Shown one piece after another: positions 33,195 to 42,000 of a stretch of 44,819 nt of DNA; position 1 is the first letter of the stretch, and each line of letters begins with the position of its first letter. The translations under genes were made by a program, and so were the position numbers. This DNA is from Bacteroidales bacterium UBA4243. Its GTDB lineage: Bacteria > Bacteroidota > Bacteroidia > Bacteroidales > F082. The stretch is taken from NCBI GenBank assembly GCA_002396205.1, contig DGXB01000021.1, positions 1-44,819 on the forward strand. Direction: 5' to 3'. The notes below the pieces were generated by a model. That model did no database searches and was not told the DNA's origin. It saw nothing but the letters and a program-made list of their open reading frames with translations.

Positions 33195-34829
33195 TTATTC
33201 CTTCACCACCTTGCGGACGCATTTGCGTCCTTCGTTGTCGGTGACGTTGACGAAGTAGACTCCGGCGGGCAGGCCGCTGAGGTCGATTTGCAGCTGTTCG
33301 CCCTTGCCCGTGGCGGTGGCCACGCGCTGGCCGAGCGCGTTGAACGCTTCGGCGGCTTTCAGGTCCTCGCCCGCGATGGCTACCAAGCCGTTGGTGGGGT
33401 TGGGATGGAGGGTGGCGAAGGAGACAGTGCTTTCTTTAACTGCCACGAAATCCTCGGCTGGGATTTTCATGACACAACGTTTGCCCACCGATGTGTTGTA
33501 TTCAATAGAAGTATAAACTACAAGCAACCCGTCGTCATTATCTGTCTTGATGCAGCTCAATTCATAATAAGGTCTGATATAGCCCCCGCCTACATCGTCA
33601 AACGTCCATGTCCTGATGGTGTCGAAGTTGGGGTCGAGCCTATCAATGCACAACACTGCTTGGTCAGGATGAAGCACATAGCCGAAATAGATGGAGTTGT
33701 CGGGGCCAATGTCCACGCCTTTCAGTATGGCTGACTTGTCCCAATTGCTCGGTCCCGACGATCGTTCGATATAGCGAAGCAGAGGCAGAGTGCCTTTGTC
33801 CACAGGGTCGCCGTATTCATACAAGGAAATCCCCTGTATGCCATAACCGTTTGGTTTTTGGAATAGCGCAGAGGCATAAACCGAGTTGTGGTTGCTCCTC
33901 ACGACGGACAATTGCTGGAAATGATCGCCGAAGTATATATTAGGTTGTTGGTGGAATGCATTTTCGCCAAGGATGACGAAATCGTCGTCCATGACCAAGG
34001 CTGTGCCAGGCGTGCCCGGCCTTGTTTGGCCGTCACCCGAGGAATAATAAATCCGTGGCGCGTCATTGTAGTAGAACACATAGCCGCCATTCACTTTAAC
34101 CAGCTGGTATTGCAGCCAATTTGCAAACATGCCTCCTCCTACGCTTTCCATCTCATAGCCCACCCTGCGGGAGAAATGGCCATCGAAGCCCATCCTGAAG
34201 AAGAAGATGGTGTCGTGGCCTCTCGGATTGTTGTTGTCGTAGGTGGGCGACTTGACATAGGAACCGACGATGGCTTCACCTTCCTGTTCGGCAGCTATCA
34301 GAGAGAGTCTTCCAGTGAAACAGTTGGGAAAAGGAAAATCGTATAAGTAAAGGGCCGTGTCGACTTGGAATTGTGTCTCGTGGCTCTCCACGATTTCAAG
34401 GTGTTCGTCGAGCTTGTAGAGGCCGAGGATGGCGTAGTCGGGCGGATTCGGGGAGTTGAGGAAATAGTTGGGCGAGTTGGGGTCGTTGTCGGGCTGGTAG
34501 GCCATAAGGGCATATGCTTCCCCTTCTTTGTTGTTGAAGACGACGGATGGCCAAGACCCCATGAAATAAGGCTTGAAATAGATTTTCCTGTCCAGTTCAG
34601 TCCCATCGGGAGAGAGCGAGACCAACATGGGCTGGCCGGAATAGTGCTCCGGTTCCACCGCGATATGCCCTGAAACGATGTATCCGTTGTCTGGCTTGGG
34701 CCAAATGTCTCGTAAGTATACCGCAGTATCGCCGTTAATCTCATAACCAATGCCATAAATCCACTCCTGCGCTGATGCCTTGGCTCCGAAAAACAGAGCC
34801 AAGGCCGCGAATAACATTATTCGTTTCAT
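33195..34829 (-). CDS. T9SS cargo protein of unknown fold (544 aa)
   Basis: A secreted protein with a signal peptide (MKRIMLFAALALFFGAKASAQ). The start at 34829 is preferred because the more upstream ATG (34853) would overlap the lipoprotein gene by 11 bp. The body is rich in aromatic, Gly and Asp residues, and short strand-turn units recur (LYKLDEHLEIV, IDRLDPNFDTIRTW), as in beta-propeller-like proteins. The T9SS type A CTD starts at LHPNPTNGLV and ends RKVVKE. The same KVVKE ending occurs in the 35325 and 42616 products, to which this body is loosely similar. No catalytic motif is evident. It is probably cotranscribed with the small lipoprotein 13 bp upstream. Confidence 0.82.
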   Translation of the reverse strand: MKRIMLFAALALFFGAKASAQEWIYGIGYEINGDTAVYLRDIWPKPDNGYIVSGHIAVEPEHYSGQPMLVSLSPDGTELDRKIYFKPYFMGSWPSVVFNNKEGEAYALMAYQPDNDPNSPNYFLNSPNPPDYAILGLYKLDEHLEIVESHETQFQVDTALYLYDFPFPNCFTGRLSLIAAEQEGEAIVGSYVKSPTYDNNNPRGHDTIFFFRMGFDGHFSRRVGYEMESVGGGMFANWLQYQLVKVNGGYVFYYNDAPRIYYSSGDGQTRPGTPGTALVMDDDFVILGENAFHQQPNIYFGDHFQQLSVVRSNHNSVYASALFQKPNGYGIQGISLYEYGDPVDKGTLPLLRYIERSSGPSNWDKSAILKGVDIGPDNSIYFGYVLHPDQAVLCIDRLDPNFDTIRTWTFDDVGGGYIRPYYELSCIKTDNDDGLLVVYTSIEYNTSVGKRCVMKIPAEDFVAVKESTVSFATLHPNPTNGLVAIAGEDLKAAEAFNALGQRVATATGKGEQLQIDLSGLPAGVYFVNVTDNEGRKCVRKVVKE

Positions 34830-34842
34830 ATGCTGATTTCTA

Positions 34843-35124
34843 TTATTCATCATTGTTGCCAGGATTATCAGACCATACGACGTATGTCGGCACGTCCCTT
34901 TCGTCGTCGACCTCCACCGTCATGCTCCCGTCTGCTTTCGCTCCGGAATTGACGGCATCACGCAGCGTTTGGAACGCCTCGATTCGGTTCAGCAAGGCTT
35001 GTGCCTCGCTATTTGTGGCTTTTGTAGCCACTTCATCTTTGTCCTTCTTGCAGGACACTACAGTTACTGAAACGATTGCAGCCACGATCAATACTGCAAT
35101 ACACATGATAGTTTTTTTCTTCAT
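34843..35124 (-). CDS. Small lipoprotein, unknown function (93 aa)
   Basis: Starts MKKKTIMCIAVLIVAAIVSV and has a lipobox VVSC with C25 as the likely lipidated residue, followed by the charged KKDKDE of exported lipoproteins. The mature part is ~68 residues, acidic, with a helix (NSEAQALLNRIEAFQTLRDAV) and then a short strand (MTVEVDDERDV). I do not recognise the family. The gene is followed after 13 bp by a T9SS cargo gene and may form a two-gene unit with it. The acidic end (SDNPGNNDE) is unusual. No promoter match was found upstream, where a ~90-bp T/A-rich stretch precedes the start. Confidence 0.75.
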   Translation of the reverse strand: MKKKTIMCIAVLIVAAIVSVTVVSCKKDKDEVATKATNSEAQALLNRIEAFQTLRDAVNSGAKADGSMTVEVDDERDVPTYVVWSDNPGNNDE

Positions 35125-35226
35125 TTTACTTAGGTTTTAATTTGTTAATACTATTGTTGTTACATCTTTTTTTTTCTATTTTTTTTTGCCACCCGTCTTG
35201 CGAAAAAACAGCTTAGTTTTTATTCA

Positions 35227-35310
35227 TTAATCCGTTACCGTAAACTCACCAGCATACACATCCCCATTGGGGAGGGTAAAGGTGCCGCTGGCAGTCGGAG
35301 CGATGAGAGA
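35227..35310 (-). pseudogene. Relic of a MORN-like C-terminal coding end
   Basis: Between the 35124 and 35325 genes the minus strand reads S-L-I-A-P-T-A-S-G-T-F-T-L-P-N-G-D-V-Y-A followed by G-E-F-T-V-T-D and a stop, with no start codon and a stop just upstream. The G-T-F-x-x-x-N-G-D-V-Y-x-G-E-F pattern resembles a MORN repeat. It looks like the 3' end of a lost gene. Confidence 0.45.
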
Positions 35311-35324
35311 TTAGCAGGCCAGGG

Positions 35325-36779
35325 CTACTCCTTCACCACCTTGTCCGTATAGGTAGTCCCGTCCGTCAAGGTGACTTTCATCACGTATTGCCCTGGGGCG
35401 AGGCCTTGCAGGCTGAGGCACTCGAGGCCCGAGCCTTGGCTGCGCACGAGGCGGCCTTGCAGGTCGTAAAGCTCGATGCTGGCAGGCTGCACGTCGGGCG
35501 AGTAATTCAAGCGAAGTTGGTCTTGGGCGGGGTTGGGGTAGAAGGCGTAGGGGCGGACGTGTAGCGGACTTTCACCCACATTCCAGTATTCGTCTTTGAC
35601 TATCGTGACAAAAACACGTCCCGGATTATGCCCATATCTGTATGAACCAATGGCAACCTTCCCGTCGCGAAGCGCGGTCATTGTTGTGGCCCAATGGAAG
35701 CAATCAGGTTCGTAAAGATAACGGATCCAGCGGGTTTCAAGCTCAGAGTCGAGGCAAGCCAGGACCAGTTGGTTCTCGCGCCCCGAAGTGGTCATGTAGG
35801 AGTAATAAATGGTGTCGGGAGCGACTGCCGTCACTTTTATCGGTCCAATGTCGATGTTGTTTTCGTCGAACAATTTGAAGTCTAGCAGGTTATGACTCCT
35901 GTCGTATTTGGCCAAGGCGGCATAGCCATGGTTGTTGACAACTCCAAGAGCAGGGGAGGCATACAAGTATGAAGATTCGTCATATTCTGCCAAATGCTCC
36001 TGCATCCCAGGCATGTAATTTGTGTTTGGTTGATTGGTCAGCCTGCCGTAGGTGTGTACTTCGGTCTCCTCAAAGAGTGAATCCATGATATGGACATCAT
36101 TAGCAGTAGCCATCACCCTTTGCACCAGGAAGGAATAGCGTAAAGGATGCCTGCTGTAAACCCAAGTATGCCTGACTTGTACACCTAAGGATGATGGGTA
36201 GTTTATTTCGGGGAGTTGCCTTCGGAGTTTCACCTCACCGTCAATTCCAATCCTAAACATGTGGATGCATTTGTTCCTGAGGAATGACGCGATGATGTCG
36301 CCATACGGGTCGATGAACATGTCCGACGTGGATATGGCGGCATAACCGGAAAAGTCGCCCAACAATACGGTTTTTTCATCGGTGATGTGCAAATCGTTGT
36401 CGATGAATGTCATTTTCAAAACGGTGGTGCTATCGTTGCCAGCGCGTTCGAAATGCCCAAAAAGATAACTCCCGTTCATACCAGGCACTGGCTCGAACAA
36501 AGTCCTTAACGGGATGTCGTCGAGCGGGACAAACAGCGAATCGAGCAGTTGGCCGTCCATCGAAATCTTGTAGAACATGGAGCCGTAATCAGGGCCAGAG
36601 CCAAACGTTTCGAACATCGGACAATCCACAAGTAGCGCGTTGTCGGTAGTCTCCACAATATTGTGGAAATTGAAGTACTTACCGTTTTCATGTCTGAAGT
36701 CCATGACGACCTCCTGGGCGTTCAATGCCCACGCGAACAATTGGAATAGCACCAAAGGTGTAATCTTTTTTATATTCAT
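35325..36779 (-). CDS. T9SS cargo protein of unknown fold (484 aa)
   Basis: A secreted protein with a signal peptide (MNIKKITPLVLFQLFAWALNAQ) followed by EVVMDFRHENGKYFNFHNIV. This start and the general plan match the 42616-44163 product (EVTMELIPYHKPDHGIFNIHNV). The body contains repeated strand-turn units (RIGIDGEVKLRRQLPE, ACLDSELETRWIRYLYEPD) reminiscent of a six- or seven-bladed propeller, without catalytic motifs. The T9SS CTD (YPNPAQDQLRLNYSPDVQ ... DKVVKE) is nearly identical to that of the 42616 gene, including at DNA level. It has a good promoter of its own at 36880-36911. Its function is unknown. Confidence 0.83.
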   Translation of the reverse strand: MNIKKITPLVLFQLFAWALNAQEVVMDFRHENGKYFNFHNIVETTDNALLVDCPMFETFGSGPDYGSMFYKISMDGQLLDSLFVPLDDIPLRTLFEPVPGMNGSYLFGHFERAGNDSTTVLKMTFIDNDLHITDEKTVLLGDFSGYAAISTSDMFIDPYGDIIASFLRNKCIHMFRIGIDGEVKLRRQLPEINYPSSLGVQVRHTWVYSRHPLRYSFLVQRVMATANDVHIMDSLFEETEVHTYGRLTNQPNTNYMPGMQEHLAEYDESSYLYASPALGVVNNHGYAALAKYDRSHNLLDFKLFDENNIDIGPIKVTAVAPDTIYYSYMTTSGRENQLVLACLDSELETRWIRYLYEPDCFHWATTMTALRDGKVAIGSYRYGHNPGRVFVTIVKDEYWNVGESPLHVRPYAFYPNPAQDQLRLNYSPDVQPASIELYDLQGRLVRSQGSGLECLSLQGLAPGQYVMKVTLTDGTTYTDKVVKE

Positions 36780-36879
36780 ATTTCAATCCTCTTTTTCTAT
36801 TAGTAGGGACTTATAATAATTGCTCGTTCATCCCATGTTGGTTAGTTTTTTCATCGCAATTATTGTTTAAGTTGCGATG

Positions 36880-36911
36880 CAAAAGTATCAATGATTTCCT
36901 CATCTTGTCAA
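36880..36911 (-). promoter_or_regulatory. Promoter of the 35325-36779 gene
   Basis: Minus strand TTG (36909-36911), a 21-bp spacer, then TACTTTTG (36880-36887), an exact TAnnTTTG match. This leaves a ~95-bp 5' leader before the ATG at 36779, with a small hairpin (gttgcgat / atcgcaat) just downstream of the -7 box. Confidence 0.65.
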
Positions 36912-36956
36912 GAAAAATATGGTTCGGATTGGCACGGGTTTATTGTCAACGTCTTA

Positions 36957-38948
36957 TTAATCAAATTGATGGGAGTCGTTGGCAATTTCCATCAAGGTTG
37001 TTGGAAGCGCACTTGTGCTGCCGATTATCTTTCTCATTTTACCATTACGCTCAATGACGGTATTGTACGAGCGCTGCATTAGGGCAGCGACATCGCTATC
37101 AGTGAGGCCAAGCAAATAGAGGCAGCAATAGTCAAGATCAGTATTTGTTATTTTGGGATAGGCCGTCTTGAGGCGGCGGGTGAACTGGTTGAAGTGTAGG
37201 TCGGCAGCCAAGCGTAGGTCGAGCAGATTGCTCTTGCTTAAGGCGTAATCCTTGTAGTTGACGTAATTCACCTTCGATTTAAACTGTCCTTCATTCACAC
37301 GTTCCATAATAAGGCGGCATATAGGTTCTTCATTGAACGAGGTAGCCGATTCGGTTTTTGCAGCCAAATCATCCAAGTGTTTGATCTGGCCCTTCAGTTC
37401 GCGCAGTTCCTGGTTGCTCCGTTTCAGCCGGCCCGACATGGCGGCTTGCTCCATGCGGTGGGTTTGTCGCTCGGCCTCCAATTCCTCCTGGTGTTGTTGT
37501 TTTGTTTCCCCAAGCATCCTGTCCGCTTCCGCTTGTTGCTCTTTCAGTAGTTTCTTACTCCTGCGTCTTGCAACGGTGAAAACTACCCAAGCCACCACAA
37601 TGGCTGTGGAAATGATTATCTCCAATGCTCTCTTTACGGCTTTTTCTCGTCCCAATCCTGCCCGCTTCTCTTGTTTTTTGTCCAAATAATCTTTGAACAT
37701 TTCATTAACTTTGGAAGCATTTGTTTTCTTCTCGATTTCCATTATAGTAAAGCTGGCGAGAAACGAAGCATATTTTTGGGCTTTTATGGAATCGCCTTTC
37801 ATTTGGTATATGTTACTCAAATTCTCCGCAGCGATGAGTTTGGATGTATTATCTTCTTGTTTTTCAAATACGGCTTCAAAATACACCCGTGAAGAATCAT
37901 ACTGCCTATCTTCAAACAATATATTGCCGAGTGTCAATAATCTGGTTGTTTTTTCTTCCTCATCTGCCGAAAGAGCAACCAAGTGTTTTAAACTCCTTAT
38001 GACAGAATCCGAACTATAGTATTTGTTATAATAGGCAAATATGGTTTTGTTCGCCATAAGGTCCCTATAATGGAGATTGTCAAAATCGGGCATGTTTGCC
38101 AATGCCTCATCATAGTAGAATGATGCACTGTCATTCTGGTTGTCAATATCATACTGTATTCCCAAATTATATAATAATACGGAGATTCCATATACGGAAG
38201 TTGGCTCACGTTTACAATAAAGCAGTGCTTGCTTGTAGCACGTGATGGCAGGTTCGGCCAACAGTTGTTCATCAAACATTTCTCCAAGACGACCATAAGT
38301 CAGCGCCATGAACTGTGCCTTTTTCCCCACCAGTTCTTTCTCTTCAAAATGCTCTTCCATCATTTCCAACGCAGTCAGGTATTCTTTGCAGGCCTCCACC
38401 ACGCTGTCGCGCTCGTAATAGCCTGCGCCGTTGATGTAGTGGGCGCGGGCGGTCAGGAATGCGATGGTCGGAGCATCGGTGGCGGACGCATGCGATGCGT
38501 CCCTACGGTCGGCTCTGTGTAGGGACACACCGCGTGTGTCCGCATCGCGTGTGTCCGTCGCAATCGTCAGCGAATCGAAATAAACCACCGCCTCCAGCAG
38601 TTCCTCACGGTTGGTTTGAGGATAGTCGTTTTTGTAGAGCAATTCGGCCAAGAGCAGGTTGGCGTAATGGCGGTCGTAGGCGGTAGAGACGTAGCGTGCT
38701 ACGTCTGCCCCGCTGTCGCCGCTGTTTTTCGAGACGTTGCACGCAACGTCCCTAAGGCAGGTGTCGAGCCAAGGCATGATGCGCGCCAACGCACTGTCGG
38801 GCCGCGTCCACATCAGGCTGTCGATGGCCTGCAACTGGGGCGATGCGGCGGATGGTAGAGACGTGCCATGGCGCGTCTCTACGGGTTGGTTGCAGGCCGA
38901 AAACACAGCCATTACAACAGCAATCGCTATGTGAAACCACCGTTTCAT
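36957..38948 (-). CDS. TPR - membrane - coiled coil - HTH regulator (663 aa), lipoprotein-like N-terminus
   Basis: An envelope-spanning regulator of a type common in Bacteroidetes. An N-terminal signal with lipobox-like VFSAC (C19) is followed by TPR-type helical repeats in the periplasm (~165-400, e.g. ITCYKQALLYCKRE, ASFYYDEALANMP). A transmembrane segment lies at ~441-460 (ALEIIISTAIVVAWVVFTVA), then a basic stop-transfer (RRRSKK) and a cytoplasmic coiled coil (~466-530). The C-terminal domain (~560-645, LRLAADLHFNQFTRRLKTAY, TNTDLDYCCLYLLGLTDSDV, RSYNTVIERNGKMRK) resembles the DNA-binding end of two-component-like TPR regulators. It could control the surrounding T9SS cargo genes. Residues 23-32, 66-89 and 132-158 are encoded by palindromic interspersed repeats. 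The ATG lies only 5 bp past a TAGTTTTG box. Confidence 0.82.
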   Translation of the reverse strand: MKRWFHIAIAVVMAVFSACNQPVETRHGTSLPSAASPQLQAIDSLMWTRPDSALARIMPWLDTCLRDVACNVSKNSGDSGADVARYVSTAYDRHYANLLLAELLYKNDYPQTNREELLEAVVYFDSLTIATDTRDADTRGVSLHRADRRDASHASATDAPTIAFLTARAHYINGAGYYERDSVVEACKEYLTALEMMEEHFEEKELVGKKAQFMALTYGRLGEMFDEQLLAEPAITCYKQALLYCKREPTSVYGISVLLYNLGIQYDIDNQNDSASFYYDEALANMPDFDNLHYRDLMANKTIFAYYNKYYSSDSVIRSLKHLVALSADEEEKTTRLLTLGNILFEDRQYDSSRVYFEAVFEKQEDNTSKLIAAENLSNIYQMKGDSIKAQKYASFLASFTIMEIEKKTNASKVNEMFKDYLDKKQEKRAGLGREKAVKRALEIIISTAIVVAWVVFTVARRRSKKLLKEQQAEADRMLGETKQQHQEELEAERQTHRMEQAAMSGRLKRSNQELRELKGQIKHLDDLAAKTESATSFNEEPICRLIMERVNEGQFKSKVNYVNYKDYALSKSNLLDLRLAADLHFNQFTRRLKTAYPKITNTDLDYCCLYLLGLTDSDVAALMQRSYNTVIERNGKMRKIIGSTSALPTTLMEIANDSHQFD
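38484..38554. repeat. Palindromic repeats inside coding sequence (ggacgcat/atgcgtcc and ggacacac/gtgtgtcc)
   Basis: Two 8-bp-arm hairpins with 3-nt loops (38484-38502 and 38522-38540) plus a further half copy, in the frame of the TPR regulator. They encode the low-complexity stretch DTRDADTRGVSLHRADRRDA (~132-151). Confidence 0.75.
38682..38755. repeat. Palindromic repeats inside coding sequence (agacgtagc/gctacgtct and gacgttgc/gcaacgtc)
   Basis: Two hairpins with 9-bp and 8-bp arms in the frame of the TPR regulator. On the minus strand they encode ADVARYVST (81-89) and RDVACNVS (66-73). Confidence 0.75.
38855..38882. repeat. 28-bp palindromic repeat, copy inside coding sequence
   Basis: Identical to the intergenic copy at 21552-21579. 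Here it is translated as VETRHGTSL (residues 23-31 of the TPR regulator), directly after the lipobox. Confidence 0.85.
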
Positions 38949-38953
38949 GCCTG

Positions 38954-38986
38954 CAAAACTACAAAAAAATCATTTGTGGCAGCCAA
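38954..38986 (-). promoter_or_regulatory. Promoter of the TPR regulator, possibly leaderless
   Basis: Minus strand TTGG (38983-38986), a 21-bp spacer, then TAGTTTTG (38954-38961). The -7 box ends 5 bp before the ATG at 38948, so the transcript would start at or close to the start codon. Confidence 0.5.
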
Positions 38987-39006
38987 TGGACATGCCTTTC
39001 TCTTGC

Positions 39007-42000
39007 CTACATCTTGATGATCCTGCTGCTCCAGCGTTGCCCGTTCTGCTCCACCACGATGTGGTACATCCCGGCGGAATGGCCTTTCAGCTCGACCACC
39101 TTGGCGTTGCGCTGCTGCTCAACGAGTTGGCCCTTGGCATCGTAGACTTTCACGGTGAAGTCGCCCTCGCGCTCAAGCTCGACGGTGATTTGGTCGGTGG
39201 TGGGGTTGGGGTGCACGGTCAAGGGCGCATCGCTAAGCTCGTCGCTTCCGTCCAAATGCGGCGGCAGCGTGATGTAGTCAATCCAGGCACGGTCGGAGCC
39301 GCCGTCAACGGAGTAGTCCTTGGCGTAGGTCCAAGTGTAGGTGTGCTGCCCAGGCCGCGTCTCATAGGAGCATTGTTGCCACCAATAGTCGCCGGCCCAG
39401 CGGTCGGTCTCCTCGCCGTCGATGCTGAAGATGAGGAAGTCGTAGTTGGCTTCGCTCGACACGCGGCGGTAGAACATGATTGTTCCAGGCTCGGTCGAGG
39501 TGAACGTGAGGGTCATCTGCGAGCTTTCGTTGTGGACGATGGCTCCCGATGCGGCGCAGTAGGCTCCCTCGTAGGCGCTGGCGTCATAGATGGTCCACGG
39601 ATGCAAGGGGTCTTGGGTCCAAAACGTGGGGTCGAACATGCCGCTCTCGAAGTCCTCCTTCACGAAGCCCACGGGACAGGGGATGTCTTGCGTGAGGTTG
39701 AGGCCGAGGATGGCCGAGTTGAGCAGCAGGTGGACGTAGCTCACTTCCCCTGCGCTGTATTCGGCGTAGATGTCGAAGGTGATGTTGGCCACATTGTTCA
39801 CCTCAAGGCTGTCTAATGTGACTTCTGGCGTGATGATGCGGACGTGCCCCTCGTCGTTGCCCAAGGTGAAACACGGGCTTTCGGCTTTGTGTTGCCCGTT
39901 GTTGGTCACGCGGAAGAGGAGCTTGGCGTATTCGCCTGGGTCGAGCCTGCCGTTGTTGTTGCCTTGGCTGTCGTCGATGGAGATGAGCTGGGCCATGATG
40001 TTGGGAGCCAGCACTTCGATTTCGTATTCTTGCGTGTAGGTCTCGTCGCCAAACCGAGTGGTGATGCTGAAGGGGATGTGGTCCCAGTTGTGGATGGCGT
40101 CGCTGAGGGTCATGCTGAAGGCTTCGGTGATGAACTGGCTGCCGTTGGAGGGCAGGGCCTCGAAGGTGGTCTCGCCTTGGGTGATGGTCAGCTGGTCGCT
40201 GCCGGAGGTCAGGCTCACCGTGCCGCCTTCCGTGCAGTCTTGCAGTCCCACGTTGGTCAGGTTGATGTTGACGACGACAGGCTGGTCGTAGTGCATCGTC
40301 AGTCCGCCTCCATTCATGGCGATGCTGTCGACCACGACGAAAGGTCTGTCGAAAGGCACCAGCGGGATGTCTTCTTCCAAGCGGATGAGGTTGTGCCCCG
40401 TGATGGTGAGGTGGATGGGGCCGTAGGGGACGTTCTGCAAGATGGTCATCGTTTGCTCCTCGCCAGTGCCCGTGGCGGTTGCGAGGATGTTCCATTTCCT
40501 TCCGTAGTAGGCCGACAGGGTGATTTTCGAGCCTTCGGGTGCGGTGATGTGGAAAGGCGAGAAGCATTGTATCTCTTCGTCGTGGGAGGCAGTGATGGCT
40601 TGTGGCACTTCGGTGAAGATCCGTTGGAAGGCGTCGCCGAAGGTGTGGAAGGTGTTGTAGGTGGTGGTGCGCATGTTGTCGTCGGTGCTGGGGAAGGTCT
40701 GTGTCTCAAGGAAGTATTTTCCCGCCACGCAGGCAAACGAGGGCATCCACTCGTCGGTGTGGTCGGCGTAGGGGCCGTATTCGGGGAGGAAGGTCGGATC
40801 GAAAAGGTCCCACAAGCCCCAAAGGAAGATGTCGTTGGCGTAGGAGTAGGTCTGCCCCACAGGGCCAACTGCGCCCACGATGCCGGCGTTCTGACCGTCG
40901 CGCGTCATGCGTGCAAGCGTCTCGATGAAGCTGACCGCCGAAGCGTCGTACATGCCTGTGCGGCAGTTGACGGAAATCAGATACGACATTTTCCCGACAT
41001 TGTTGATTTCGCCGAAGTCGGTGGTGTAGATCTCGGGTTGGTACCATTTGGTGTTCCAGCCGTGGTCGCGATGCTGTATGATGTAGGCGCCGTGGTTGAT
41101 GGCGCGTATCACCTGATCGGCGTTGCCTCCCGTCCAGCCGCCCAATTCGTCGGGGGTGGCGGGGATGTAGCCCACGCCGTCGGGGCCGAAGTAGCTGACG
41201 ACCGAAGCCGTCCCCGGTGCCGTCGACCAGTTGGGACCTTGTGTGCCGCTATAGATTTCGTTGATGCGCTCGGGCGATTTTCCGTGTTGGGTCAGGTAGC
41301 CGCTGATGGTGGCGATGGCGATTTGGAACCACTTGCTGTCTTGCCAGCCAGCCGCTGTCAGGGGATGGGCGTAGTAATAGAGGTCGGTGACGGGGGCGGT
41401 GTATTCGTATTCCATGATCTTGCCGATGAAGATGGGTAGCTCCGACTCGTTTTGCGCGAGGATGCGGCTGAAGCAGATGTCGGGCAGGCGGTCGTCGTTG
41501 ATGTCGGCGTAGGGGTTGTCGGAGGTGATGAAGTTGTCTTTGGGATGGAGTGTCGTGTAGCCTGGCACGTATTGTTGCAGGTCGGTGCCGCTTTCGCCGA
41601 TGAGGCAGATGGCGGCGGGCACGATGTTCCAGTTGTCGTAGATGGTTCTGACCCATTGCCTTAGCGTGAGGTGGTCGACGGCTTCTGTCTCGGTCACCCT
41701 CATGGCCTTGGAGAGGATGCCTTGTTTGGTGCGGTAGTCGGCAAGTTGCTTTCCGGCGTTGTAGAATGCGTCGTTGTCGGGCGTGATGATGAGGTATTCG
41801 CAGCCGGTGAGGCGTTCTTGGTTCCAGCGTTGCATCCGCGCCTCGTAGTCGATGGGTTCGAGGCTTTCGTGGTTGAGGATGTTGTTGCGCAAGATGGGGT
41901 CCCAATAGGGCGAACGCAGGCGGTCGTCGCCAAAGTGGCCGTTGCCGCCCTCAAAGCGGATGTCGATGTCGAACTGGCGGTGGACGGCGATCTCGCGTGT

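Noticed and set aside
35161..35226. Terminator in the T-rich run near 35165-35190
   Set aside because: No stem precedes the T run on either strand.
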